Made by a program: the position numbers and the translations under genes. Below are positions 29,076 to 36,662 of a DNA stretch of 40,053 bases, one piece after another (the first letter of the stretch is position 1; each line of letters begins with the position of its first letter). The stretch lies in the IMG/VR virus record IMGVR_UViG_3300037827_000472, positions 1-40,053 of that record. One strand, given 5' to 3'. The notes under the pieces were generated by a model. The model ran no database searches. It worked only from the letters and a program-made list of their open reading frames with translations, and was not told the DNA's origin. Source of the DNA: a virus.

Positions 29076-30601
29076 ACTCAATGAAGAATTAAAAACCTTG
29101 AAAACCAACGTTCAGCAAAGCGGCGATCACTCTATTCCGAGAATGAGCTGGGAAATATTAAACGGTGATTGTTTGCCTATAATGAAAACTTTTCCTGATA
29201 ATCATTTTTCAGCGATTGTAACTGATAGCCCCTATGGGATTTCGTTCATGTCTAAGCACTGGGATAAACAAATACCTGGGCCTGAATATTGGTCTGAAAT
29301 GTTACGAATAATCAAACCTGGCGGCCATTTAATAGCAGCTGGATTGCCTCGCATGTTACATCGCCTTACATGCGTTATAGAGGATTCTGGATGGCAAATA
29401 CGTGATCTTTTAATGCATTTATTCGGCTCAGGATTTCCCAAGTCTTACAATCACTTTGGCCTAGAAGGTTATGGCACAGCTTTGAAACCCGCACATGAAG
29501 ATTGGATTCTAGCTCAAAAGCCTTTGTCTCTTAATACGGAACAGGATATAATAGTTGGTAACCTACATAAATTATGGTGCCAACTATGCCTAATGTTGCC
29601 TGTGAATGCTGCGGAAACAATTTTCACGTCAAACAATCTAGATATGAACGCGGCGTTAGATTTTGCTCAATGGGATGCAGAAAAAAAATCCAATACACAG
29701 GCAGATTTGTACGCTCTGATGGATATGTCGCGATTAGAAAAGGTGCTAATTTCGTGCTTGAGCATCGTGTTATTATGGAAAAGCACATTGGAAGAACATT
29801 GGAAAAATGGGAGCATGTCCACCACCTCAACGAAAATAAATCCGACAATAGACTTGAAAATCTTGAAATCTTGTCTATCTCAGCTCACTCCGCGCATCAT
29901 CATCCTGGAAGAAATAAAGCAACATGGATCATGGTTGAATGCCTTAACTGCAGCACGTTATTTGAACGCCGTTGTCATGAATTTAAACGCCACCCGCGAA
30001 CTTTCTGTTCTAGAAAATGCTATAAACAAGGATGGCTTAAATCTTTATCCTAACTGGGAAGGATGGATACTCGCTATGAAACCATGCGAAGGAACCTACG
30101 CACAAAATGCCGAGAAATGGGGAGTGGCTGGTATCAATATTGCGGAAACTCGTATCGAAGGGAAAAGATGGCCCGCAAATTTGCTTTTGGATAGCGAAGC
30201 CGCAGCAATGCTAGATCAAATGAGTGGGATCGAAGCCTCCCGCTTCTTTAAAGTTATGGATGGAAACAGCGAGCAGTTAAGATTCAAATACCAAGCTAAA
30301 GCTTCTTCGGCTGAACGTAATGAAGGGCTTGAAGATATGCCTAAAAAAGAATCTCGACCTTTAGGAATATCAAATTGGGAAGGACAAACAAACGGATCAG
30401 GGCAAACTATGGGAAAAAGCGCTCCACAATCAAATTTCCATCCAACTGTAAAGCCGATTAAGCTCATGGAATACCTCATTAAACTAATAAAACCTCCTGG
30501 AAATCCTATTATTCTTGACCCCTTCATGGGATCGGGGACGAGTTTGTTGGCTTGCAAAAACTTAGGTGTCAGAGCAATTGGAATTGAACTCAATGAAGAA
30601 T
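29067..30601. repeat. 23-bp direct repeats bounding the second methyltransferase
   Basis: TGGAATTGAACTCAATGAAG plus AAT occurs at 29067-29089 (end of the first methyltransferase) and at 30579-30601 (motif GIELNEE of the second); with flanks, 26 of 27 bases match. Start-to-start distance is 1512 bp (504 codons), nearly the size of the second methyltransferase gene. Recombination between the copies would remove that gene. Confidence 0.85.
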
Positions 30602-30672
30602 ATTGTGCTATTGCGCGAAAACGAATCGAATCCTGCAAAATTCCTCTTGAGCAATACGAGATGGATATGTAA
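29098..30672 (+). CDS. DNA methyltransferase, interrupted in-frame by HNH cassette
   Basis: 524 residues from TTG 29098, or 509 from ATG 29143 (MSWEILNGDCLPIMKTF, the more usual start for the family). DSPYG (43-47) then DPFMGSGTSLLA near residue 467 identify a beta-class adenine/cytosine methyltransferase; the end 'GIELNEEYCAIARKRIE' is typical. Between 'GTALKPAHEDWILAQKP' and 'EGWILAMKPCEGTYAQNAEK' lie about 180 residues (29524-30057) whose DNA also encodes an HNH endonuclease in another frame. Without them the motif reads continuously. Whether the long form is active is unknown. Confidence 0.8.
   Translation: MKTNVQQSGDHSIPRMSWEILNGDCLPIMKTFPDNHFSAIVTDSPYGISFMSKHWDKQIPGPEYWSEMLRIIKPGGHLIAAGLPRMLHRLTCVIEDSGWQIRDLLMHLFGSGFPKSYNHFGLEGYGTALKPAHEDWILAQKPLSLNTEQDIIVGNLHKLWCQLCLMLPVNAAETIFTSNNLDMNAALDFAQWDAEKKSNTQADLYALMDMSRLEKVLISCLSIVLLWKSTLEEHWKNGSMSTTSTKINPTIDLKILKSCLSQLTPRIIILEEIKQHGSWLNALTAARYLNAVVMNLNATRELSVLENAINKDGLNLYPNWEGWILAMKPCEGTYAQNAEKWGVAGINIAETRIEGKRWPANLLLDSEAAAMLDQMSGIEASRFFKVMDGNSEQLRFKYQAKASSAERNEGLEDMPKKESRPLGISNWEGQTNGSGQTMGKSAPQSNFHPTVKPIKLMEYLIKLIKPPGNPIILDPFMGSGTSLLACKNLGVRAIGIELNEEYCAIARKRIESCKIPLEQYEMDM
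29574..30053 (+). CDS. HNH endonuclease nested in the methyltransferase gene
   Basis: 159 residues in a different frame of the methyltransferase gene. Convincing HNH_3-type core: 'DGYVAIRKGANFVLEHRVIM', 'EHVHHLNENKSDNRLENLEI' with the H-H...N/D residues, and 'SAHHH'. Zinc knuckles flank it (CECCGN...CSMGC, and CLNC...FCSRKC). Homing endonucleases of this type cut alleles lacking them and spread. No clear Shine-Dalgarno is present, so expression may be low or coupled. The stop lies 4 bases before the second copy of the duplicated flanking sequence. The coding quality argues against a chance frame. Confidence 0.85.
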   Translation: MVPTMPNVACECCGNNFHVKQSRYERGVRFCSMGCRKKIQYTGRFVRSDGYVAIRKGANFVLEHRVIMEKHIGRTLEKWEHVHHLNENKSDNRLENLEILSISAHSAHHHPGRNKATWIMVECLNCSTLFERRCHEFKRHPRTFCSRKCYKQGWLKSLS

Positions 30673-30681
30673 ATTAAAATT

Positions 30682-31155
30682 ATGACTACAGACAGCACTC
30701 CCGCAAAAGTCAAATCAAAACGCAATAAATATGGTAAACCTTTCAAAACGATTGATTGGATTAAAGTAGACAAATGGATTGCAGAAGGTGCTAGGGGCAC
30801 AACAATCGCAGAAAGATTGGGTGTTTATCCCGATACGTTATATCTCGCATGTGAACGCGAAAACGGTACGACGTATACTGCTTATAGTCAACAAAAGAGA
30901 TCTATTGGTGATGATAATATATTAAAATCACAATATGAAGTTGCTATAGAAGATAAAAACGTTACTATGCTCATATGGCTTGGTAAACAAAGATGCGGAC
31001 AAAAAGAAACACAGGACAGCCAAGGCCTAAGCCCCGAAGTGTTAGAGCATTACAAATCATTCATGGATTGGGTAGCGAAAAAACAGGCTGAAGCAACTCA
31101 GTCTTCAGCTTTGAAGCAAGCATGCATTAGCGATAGCACCGAAACCACATCATAA
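30682..31155 (+). CDS. Terminase small subunit (probable)
   Basis: 157 residues. A helix-turn-helix 'DKWIAEGARGTTIAERLGVY' followed by 'PDTLYLACERENGTTYTAYS' and the block 'MLIWLGKQRCGQKET', which I know from small-terminase-type packaging proteins. It binds DNA to start packaging. The ribosome site is weak. Two leftward genes separate it from the large subunit, the first overlapping its 3' end by 58 bases on the other strand. Confidence 0.7.
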   Translation: MTTDSTPAKVKSKRNKYGKPFKTIDWIKVDKWIAEGARGTTIAERLGVYPDTLYLACERENGTTYTAYSQQKRSIGDDNILKSQYEVAIEDKNVTMLIWLGKQRCGQKETQDSQGLSPEVLEHYKSFMDWVAKKQAEATQSSALKQACISDSTETTS

Positions 31156-31466
31156 TTCGATGCAGGCTGCATCATAGCCTCATTTGGAAGGCGTTCAAAA
31201 GCTTCAATAGACCCTTGAATGCGCTCTAGGATTTCTTTGCGAGTTAAATTATGCTTTATATTGACTTGATTATCATCTTCGACTTTGATGACGAACTCTT
31301 TGCCATCGTCATCAACACGAAGGAAGTTATCCCAATGCCTTGCCGCGCACCAAAGCCCTTCGCCCTTATCTACTGATATCTCTCCACAGGAACAGAGGAC
31401 TAGGTCAGTCGAATGCATGCTCTCAATGATGTCTTGGCACAATTTGCATTTGGCTCTATTTCTCAT
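31098..31466 (-). CDS. Cargo protein with zinc ribbon (DUF7695-like)
   Basis: 122 residues. 'RNRAKCKLCQDIIESMHSTD' and 'LVLCSCGEISVDKGEG' resemble a small phage/bacterial family with CxxC and CxCG knuckles annotated as DUF7695. The C-terminal half is helical. Leftward gene inserted between the two terminase genes; overlaps the small-subunit 3' end. Function unknown, probably cargo. Confidence 0.6.
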   Translation of the reverse strand: MRNRAKCKLCQDIIESMHSTDLVLCSCGEISVDKGEGLWCAARHWDNFLRVDDDGKEFVIKVEDDNQVNIKHNLTRKEILERIQGSIEAFERLPNEAMMQPASNYDVVSVLSLMHACFKAED

Positions 31467-31743
31467 TCTTGCCCCTCTTTCTTATACCCATTCGTTGTAT
31501 TTCTTTATCGCTATCTTGTTGCGTGGATTTACCTAAAGCCGTGTAAAAAAATGGATTCTCGCCTTCTTTGGGATAGTCTTTCTTATATTTCATTGGGATG
31601 GAATCGTGAAGAAACTGTTGATAGCGCCGTATAGCGCCTATTTCTCTTGCTAAACATCTAATCGCTTCAAAGAGGCAGATGTCTTCAGGGCAATCATCAA
31701 TGTCGCTAAGAAGTTCATCTATATCTTCATATTCCATTTCCAT
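31456..31743 (-). CDS. Leftward cargo protein
   Basis: 95 residues, GGGG-type Shine-Dalgarno. Strongly acidic N-terminus (MEMEYEDIDELLSDIDDCPE) followed by 'ICLFEAIRCLAREIGAIRRY' and a polar basic tail. Overlaps the next leftward gene by 11 bases. Diverges from the large terminase with only 35 bp between. Not recognised; the acidic start is reminiscent of DNA-mimic proteins but that is speculative. Confidence 0.55.
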   Translation of the reverse strand: MEMEYEDIDELLSDIDDCPEDICLFEAIRCLAREIGAIRRYQQFLHDSIPMKYKKDYPKEGENPFFYTALGKSTQQDSDKEIQRMGIRKRGKNEK

Positions 31744-31770
31744 TGCAATGCCCCTTTCCTATCGTATAAC
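31743..31770 (+). promoter_or_regulatory. Large-terminase promoter, probably leaderless
   Basis: TTGCAA (31743-31748), 16-bp spacer, TATAAC (31765-31770). RNA start near 31777 is at or one to two bases before ATG 31779, and no Shine-Dalgarno exists. The spacer includes CCTATCGT (31758-31765), also present in the switch region. Confidence 0.5.
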
Positions 31771-31778
31771 GTACTAAT

Positions 31779-33068
31779 ATGCAAGATCCGCTAAGTCCAA
31801 AGCAATGGCAATTTATCGCAAATAGCACAAAAAGATGGAACCTGGCGCATGGTGCTGTGAGTACGGGTAAGACCATCTGTACTGCATTCCGATTCTTCCA
31901 GGCCATTGACAAGTGTCCTGATAGCGAAATAGCTATGATTGGGAAGACAAGCACGACGATATTCAACAATGTTATCAATCTACTATTTGAGAGCAAAGAG
32001 TTATGCATATTTCGTCCGTTTTTTACGTGGTACGCATCAAAGCGGGAACTTAAATATAAAGATAAAACAATTACAACTTATGGCGCTAAAGATGAAGGGA
32101 GTGTCGGATTAATCCAAGGACGGTCGCTTTCACTTGCCTATTGCGATGAGATGACCCTTTATCCAGAAAGCTTTATTCACATGCTCGACACTAGGTTGAG
32201 GAAGCCACACAGCATGGGATTCGCTGCTATGAACCCATCACATCCTAATCATATTGTAAAGAAATGGATCGACCACGCTATTGCTGGACATCCAAAATAT
32301 TATCATTTACATTTCGTCCTAGATGACAACCCCTATCTCCCCCCAGATTATAAAGAAACTATCGGCAGTTCATTGTCTGGCATCTTCTATAAACGCAATT
32401 TTCTGGGACTCTGGTGTCTGGCCGAAGGCGCCATTTTTGACTTCTTCGAAAAGGAAATACACGTGGCGGAGAGGCCCCCTGAAGCGGCAGAATATTGGAT
32501 CGCGGGCATTGACTTTGGCCTCAACAACCCGTTTGCTGCTGTGCTCATTGGCGTTAGCACGGGGCGATTTAATCAAACGGGACGTCACTGGTGGGTCGAG
32601 CAAGAGTTCTATTGGGACTTTAAAAAGCAGAATGAGCCGAAGACTGTTTCCGATCTAGCGCGGGATGTATACAATTTCCTTGAGCCGTATGCTGTTCGGG
32701 CTGTTTATCTAGATCCATCAGCATTAGCCATGAAGAATGATCTATCACGCCTTGGCATATATACCGCAGAGACCAACAACGAAGTAGAAGAAGGCATCGC
32801 AATAACAGCAAACGAGATCCGCCAGGGGCGTCTTACCATCCTCAAGCACTGTAAGAACCTCATCAAAGAGATCGAAGGCTACGTATGGGATCCTAAGCAG
32901 GCAGAAAAGGGCTATGACGCACCCCTGAAGCAGCATGACCATCTCATCGACGCGACGCGCTACTGCGTCGCCAGCCACAAGATCCCCGAATACAAGCCAT
33001 ATAAAGAAGGCCACGATCCAGATTCATATAGGCAGGGAAGGTTTAGTCCTGGAAAGAGAAAGTTTTAA
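31779..33068 (+). CDS. terL: Terminase large subunit
   Basis: 429 residues. ATPase: Walker A-like GAVSTGKT (25-32), Walker B 'SLSLAYCDEM' (116-125), and coupling 'AAMNPSHPNH'. Nuclease: 'WIAGIDFGLNNP', 'AVYLDPSALAM' and 'KQHDHLIDATRY' supply the metal-binding aspartates of the RNase H-like fold. It cuts concatemers and pumps DNA through the portal. The length is typical. There is no Shine-Dalgarno; a -10 box lies just before the ATG, so translation may begin on a leaderless mRNA. The portal follows 60 bp later with its own promoter. Confidence 0.95.
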   Translation: MQDPLSPKQWQFIANSTKRWNLAHGAVSTGKTICTAFRFFQAIDKCPDSEIAMIGKTSTTIFNNVINLLFESKELCIFRPFFTWYASKRELKYKDKTITTYGAKDEGSVGLIQGRSLSLAYCDEMTLYPESFIHMLDTRLRKPHSMGFAAMNPSHPNHIVKKWIDHAIAGHPKYYHLHFVLDDNPYLPPDYKETIGSSLSGIFYKRNFLGLWCLAEGAIFDFFEKEIHVAERPPEAAEYWIAGIDFGLNNPFAAVLIGVSTGRFNQTGRHWWVEQEFYWDFKKQNEPKTVSDLARDVYNFLEPYAVRAVYLDPSALAMKNDLSRLGIYTAETNNEVEEGIAITANEIRQGRLTILKHCKNLIKEIEGYVWDPKQAEKGYDAPLKQHDHLIDATRYCVASHKIPEYKPYKEGHDPDSYRQGRFSPGKRKF

Positions 33069-33073
33069 CTTAT

Positions 33074-33102
33074 TTGCCATAATAAAATGTTTAATGTATG
33101 TT
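33074..33102 (+). promoter_or_regulatory. Portal promoter
   Basis: TTGCCA (33074-33079), 17-bp spacer, TATGTT (33097-33102), between the large-terminase stop and the AGGAGG ribosome site of the portal. Five of six and four of six consensus matches. Confidence 0.55.
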
Positions 33103-33128
33103 AGGGCTTTCCGCGCTAGGAGGCTCTT

Positions 33129-35258
33129 ACGTCGTTCTATTATCCACCCTGGAATAACAATTTAGAGCCGAACCAAGGCAATGTTCGCCAATGGTTAGAT
33201 AATCTTTATAGCAAGTTCCAGCCGATCGAACAATCGCGTTGGAACCAATCCAACATTGATACATTGTTCTATGCTGGATCACAGACGTTTGTGAACCGGT
33301 ATTTTAACTTCAGTCCTTCTACGTCTTATCAACAATATTATTTTAACCTGATACAACAGCCTGTGAATATGGTGACGGGTTACGAGCGTCAGCATGTCAA
33401 GGGCTATATGTATGAAGGGACAGAGGGTGCGGATCCGCAAACGTGTGACCAATATACCAAGCTGATCATGGAGGAATGCAGTAGAGGATCTATATTGCAA
33501 CAGCGTTCTAAAGCTAAGGAGCTGGCGGCTGTGGCGGGTATGTGTTTGCTACAGCCATATTTGGATTATACCGATGATGATCAAGCGCAGGGGAGCCTTA
33601 AACTCAAAGTCTGGGAATACAACTCTTTTCTTGTCGACCCTTATTTCAGAAGCCCAGATATGTCAGATGCACAGTTTGTATGGTGCCAAGAATATATCTC
33701 AAAGAAAGAAGCGGAGCATCGTTTTCCCGATAAGCTTGAGCAGATTGCTCCGATGGCCGGGACTCCTCAGAGATACGGCTCTTTCTATTTCCTCCCCGAA
33801 AACTACAATATGGCAAGAAACGACCTCATGGTACTTTCATATGTGTGGTACAAGTGGAAGCGCAAGAAGAAGCGATTGTATTCCCGCACTCGTAATCAAT
33901 TTTTTGATTATGCCGGGGATGATGGTCACTTGGAGCAGATCCTATACTCGATCCCGGACATGGAGGAGGTGACCGTTGAAAAACCATGCTGGAAACTGGC
34001 AGTGGTTCTCAACGATCAGCTTATGTTTCAGGGTGATAATCCGCTGGGTTTCGACGATTGTCCGTTTGTCCCTTACTTCTGGAATTATGATCCTCATATT
34101 AATTATTATGATTTGCGTGTTCGCAGTCTGGTGCGGACGATGCGCGATCCTCAATTTCTATTTAATTACAAAGTCATTACGAACAATGATATCGCCTCAG
34201 CTACCATCAATGCGGGATGGAAACGAAAAGTCGGAGCTGTAGCGAATGAGGACAATTTAAAGAAGAGCGGCCAAGGCTGGGATGTGCTCATCAACCCAGG
34301 CTATGAGCTGACAGACTGCGAGAAGATCATACCGAGCGCTGTTCCCGAGAGCGATCTAGCATTAGCGCAGCAAATGTCGGATTTACTATGGCAAACGTCG
34401 GGCGTGAATATAGAAAATTGGTCTGGACAGCAAGATAAGCAGATTAGCGCATTGACGGCATTTATCAAACAAGCTGCTAATCTCATGGTATTGCAGAAGT
34501 ACTATGATCAATGGGACTATGCAGACAAATTAATTGGAGATCGTCTGCTCCAGATCGTGCTTAACAATTGGAATGCAGCGAAGGTAGCATTACTGATAGG
34601 TGAGGAACCATCGCCTCATTTCTATAGTAGGATATTCGCTAAATATAAAGTTGTGGTGGAAGAATGCGATCTAACGCCAACGCAGCAGAGCTCACAAGCC
34701 CAGAATATGATGGAGATCAATGAACGCTTCGGTAGAGAAGTGTTCAGCCCGTCTATGATCATCCCGAAACTTAACATCACCGGTAAAGGCGAGATCATCC
34801 AGATCCTTCAGAAGCAAGAGCAGCAGATGCAGGCAGCTCAAGGTGAAGAGATGAACCTCAAGCATACGCTTGAAGAGATGAAGCTTAAGGATATGATGGC
34901 GAAGATCCATAACCAACTTTCGCAGGCAAGAGAGCGCGATTCCAGAAGCGAAAGCAATGTAGGCCTATTCGAAGAACGTATGTCGATGATCAGCAAGAAC
35001 CATAGCCTAGCGGCCAAAGAGAAGATGGAAGCCCTAACGAAGCTGCTGGAAGCAATCCAGAAATTCGGTGAACTTGAAACGTTTCTACAATCTAACAATC
35101 TTGAATCAATTAAATTCGACGAAGAAGAAACGGAAAAAACTACGAGACAGAATGTTGAGAGGAACGAAGCGTCGAAGAGATTCGTTGAACAAATTATGGG
35201 TAGTATGAATAATCAGAATCAACAACAACAGGGCCAGGAAATGGCTCAAATGAGGTAA
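33129..35258 (+). CDS. Portal protein, ACG start proposed
   Basis: 709 residues if begun at ACG 33129, which follows a perfect AGGAGG (33118-33123) by five bases. The N-terminus then reads xSFYYPPWNNNLEPNQGNV and continues in frame with 'QSNIDTLFYAGSQ'; an in-frame stop precedes it, and no ATG/GTG/TTG exists until TTG 33264, which has no ribosome site and would lose 45 residues. P22-type portals are about 700-725 residues, matching the long form. The C-terminal third is helical and Gln-rich ('QILQKQEQQMQAAQGEEMN'), like the P22 barrel. The portal forms the dodecameric ring for DNA entry and tail attachment. Confidence 0.85.
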   Translation, partial: TSFYYPPWNNNLEPNQGNVRQWLDNLYSKFQPIEQSRWNQSNIDTLFYAGSQTFVNRYFNFSPSTSYQQYYFNLIQQPVNMVTGYERQHVKGYMYEGTEGADPQTCDQYTKLIMEECSRGSILQQRSKAKELAAVAGMCLLQPYLDYTDDDQAQGSLKLKVWEYNSFLVDPYFRSPDMSDAQFVWCQEYISKKEAEHRFPDKLEQIAPMAGTPQRYGSFYFLPENYNMARNDLMVLSYVWYKWKRKKKRLYSRTRNQFFDYAGDDGHLEQILYSIPDMEEVTVEKPCWKLAVVLNDQLMFQGDNPLGFDDCPFVPYFWNYDPHINYYDLRVRSLVRTMRDPQFLFNYKVITNNDIASATINAGWKRKVGAVANEDNLKKSGQGWDVLINPGYELTDCEKIIPSAVPESDLALAQQMSDLLWQTSGVNIENWSGQQDKQISALTAFIKQAANLMVLQKYYDQWDYADKLIGDRLLQIVLNNWNAAKVALLIGEEPSPHFYSRIFAKYKVVVEECDLTPTQQSSQAQNMMEINERFGREVFSPSMIIPKLNITGKGEIIQILQKQEQQMQAAQGEEMNLKHTLEEMKLKDMMAKIHNQLSQARERDSRSESNVGLFEERMSMISKNHSLAAKEKMEALTKLLEAIQKFGELETFLQSNNLESIKFDEEETEKTTRQNVERNEASKRFVEQIMGSMNNQNQQQQGQEMAQMR

Positions 35259-35260
35259 AT

Positions 35261-35524
35261 ATGAAACAACATGATGATAGCCGTCCGGGGACCTTTAAGT
35301 CTGGTGGACAGCGTATTGACGACCATTCTTTTTGGGCAGGTGGAAAAGGCGCTGCAAGCGTATTTCCTGATGGACCCCACAAAGAGAAGATGGAAAGCTC
35401 GGCAGAGGGCGCTGGGTCGCTTCCTATGTATGAAGATACTACTGAGGCAATCAAAGCAACACAGGTTAAAGGCATCAAGCAGGTAAAGGGTCATCAAGGA
35501 CGCTTGCCACAATTTAGAAACTAA
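35261..35524 (+). CDS. Small virion-module protein
   Basis: 87 residues, GAGGT Shine-Dalgarno. Glycine-rich and polar (RPGTFKSGGQRIDDHSFWAG...PLPMYEDTTEAI-like region), probably disordered. Follows the portal. Short unstructured proteins here may be packaging or assembly factors. Not recognised. Confidence 0.55.
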   Translation: MKQHDDSRPGTFKSGGQRIDDHSFWAGGKGAASVFPDGPHKEKMESSAEGAGSLPMYEDTTEAIKATQVKGIKQVKGHQGRLPQFRN

Positions 35525-35581
35525 AGTTTGGTTTCGGGGTGACTATAAACGGAACCCCTGTTATCGAAGCAAAGAGGCAAT

Positions 35582-35734
35582 TTGGAATACGAACTTGACG
35601 ACTTGATTGAGAAGTTTGAGGCAGATTCAGAAGAATATTCGCATACCAAGGCAGCGCAAGCCGGAGAATTTAATTTGTGTGAAGCGTTTGCAGAAATGTG
35701 TCGAGAGATTAAAAGATTGAAAGAGGAACTATGA
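35582..35734 (+). CDS. Small acidic helical protein
   Basis: 50 residues starting at TTG 35582 with AGAGG four bases before. 'EYELDDLIEKFEADSEEYSH' opens a nearly all-helical acidic sequence that ends REIKRLKEEL. Its stop overlaps the next ATG (ATGA). Could be an assembly cofactor; unknown. Confidence 0.5.
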   Translation: MEYELDDLIEKFEADSEEYSHTKAAQAGEFNLCEAFAEMCREIKRLKEEL

Positions 35735-36057
35735 AGAAGACAAAGACTGTTGAAGCATATGGCAATACCGCTGCTGCAGTTGGTAGAACATCTGAGAAAT
35801 CGGCTAAGTCTAAATTTGCAGATCCATGCCGTATCAAGGAGCAGAATCCTAAAGATAAGCCCGTCGATGGTGTAGGCATTCAGTGGGACTTCAGGTGCCC
35901 TCAATATGATCAGCGATCCAGCAACTTTGTCAATGCTGGGACACATTACGGCATTGCGCATAGGCAACCGGTAGGTCATACAGGCAATCCTAAGCAGCAT
36001 GTTGATGTGCTACCGCAGACAAGGCGAAATACGCTTCAAGATGATGATTTAGGATGA
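35731..36057 (+). CDS. Virion-module protein, unknown
   Basis: 108 residues, AGAGGA Shine-Dalgarno. Basic polar N-terminus, 'DFRCPQYDQRSSNFVNAGTH' and 'GIAHRQPVGHTGNP' in the second half with several His. Coupled on both sides by ATGA. Likely a minor capsid-assembly protein by location; no family recognised. Confidence 0.55.
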   Translation: MKKTKTVEAYGNTAAAVGRTSEKSAKSKFADPCRIKEQNPKDKPVDGVGIQWDFRCPQYDQRSSNFVNAGTHYGIAHRQPVGHTGNPKQHVDVLPQTRRNTLQDDDLG

Positions 36058-36233
36058 TTCGAATTCAAGAGCCAAAAGAGTTTCATCTCTCAACAGAATG
36101 GGCTATCACAGCGATGAAAGCGTGGGAATGGACTCCAAAGCAGCTCATCTTGCATGCCAGATTAGCTAAAGAAGATGGTTGTATATTTGATGAAGTTAAA
36201 TTCTTAGAGGCTTTACATGCCATTGAATGGTAA
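36054..36233 (+). CDS. Small helical protein
   Basis: 59 residues (MIRIQEPKEFHLSTEWAITA..., ends ALHAIEW), ATGA-coupled, with a weak ribosome site. Tryptophan-rich helices. Overlaps the next gene by 17 bases. Unknown. Confidence 0.5.
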   Translation: MIRIQEPKEFHLSTEWAITAMKAWEWTPKQLILHARLAKEDGCIFDEVKFLEALHAIEW

Positions 36234-36432
36234 CGCGCAGCCGTTCAATAGACAACAACCTAAGAAGTATGGGAAGAATCGCTTCGCTCATACGGTCAAT
36301 ACTCCCTATGGCATGGGCGATAATTACGGTACAGGAATCAAAGCTAAGGTTGGTCGCATACGCGAGGGAAGCCCGGGGATAGCTGATATGCATCCTAAGA
36401 AGATACATACTCCTCCAAAGAGTCTAGCGTAG
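36217..36432 (+). CDS. Small basic protein
   Basis: 71 residues with AGAGG Shine-Dalgarno inside the previous gene. Polar, Pro/Gly/Lys-rich and likely disordered ('NGNAQPFNRQQPKKYGKNRF'). Ends converging with leftward genes, overlapping one by 38 bases. Not recognised; may be a scaffold-associated or internal protein. Confidence 0.5.
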   Translation: MPLNGNAQPFNRQQPKKYGKNRFAHTVNTPYGMGDNYGTGIKAKVGRIREGSPGIADMHPKKIHTPPKSLA

Positions 36433-36553
36433 ATTTCCATTCATATTCCATCATAGCTTGAAAGCCATTTTGAAATTTCTTGAATTCGGATTCAGACATA
36501 TTTGTGATTAGAGTATGTCCATTTTTTTTATTTATAAGATACGCTTTCATCAT
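36395..36553 (-). CDS. Leftward small protein
   Basis: 52 residues from the double ATG at 36553; 'KKNGHTLITNMSESEFKKFQ' and 'AMMEYEWKSTLDSLEEYV'. A longer frame from 36622 overlaps the membrane-peptide gene and is less likely. Ribosome site weak; probably coupled to the gene upstream, whose stop is 4 bases before. Unknown. Confidence 0.45.
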   Translation of the reverse strand: MMKAYLINKKNGHTLITNMSESEFKKFQNGFQAMMEYEWKSTLDSLEEYVSS

Positions 36554-36557
36554 TAGC

Positions 36558-36656
36558 TTACGGTCGTAGGATTTTAATCGCTGCAAGAAGGATGATAATG
36601 CCGAACAAGACCAAGAGATCATGTTCCCAGATGATATAGAAGCCTAATTTATCCAT
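36558..36656 (-). CDS. Tiny membrane peptide
   Basis: 32 residues (MDKLGFYIIWEHDLLVLFGI..., ending AIKILRP): one transmembrane helix with a basic tail. GAGGGG lies just before the ATG (tight spacing). Part of a three-gene leftward group between portal-linked genes and the scaffold. Unknown function. Confidence 0.45.
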   Translation of the reverse strand: MDKLGFYIIWEHDLLVLFGIIILLAAIKILRP

Positions 36657-36662
36657 TTCCCC

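Noticed and set aside
29624-29848. Leftward frame opposite the HNH cassette
   Set aside because: Shadow of the dual-coded rightward sequence, no start signal.
33264-35258. Portal starting at TTG 33264
   Set aside because: No ribosome site, and it loses 45 residues that read like a typical portal N-terminus preceded by AGGAGG.
35521-36000. 159-codon leftward open frame opposite post-portal genes
   Set aside because: Lies wholly opposite coupled rightward genes with proper ribosome sites and has none of its own.
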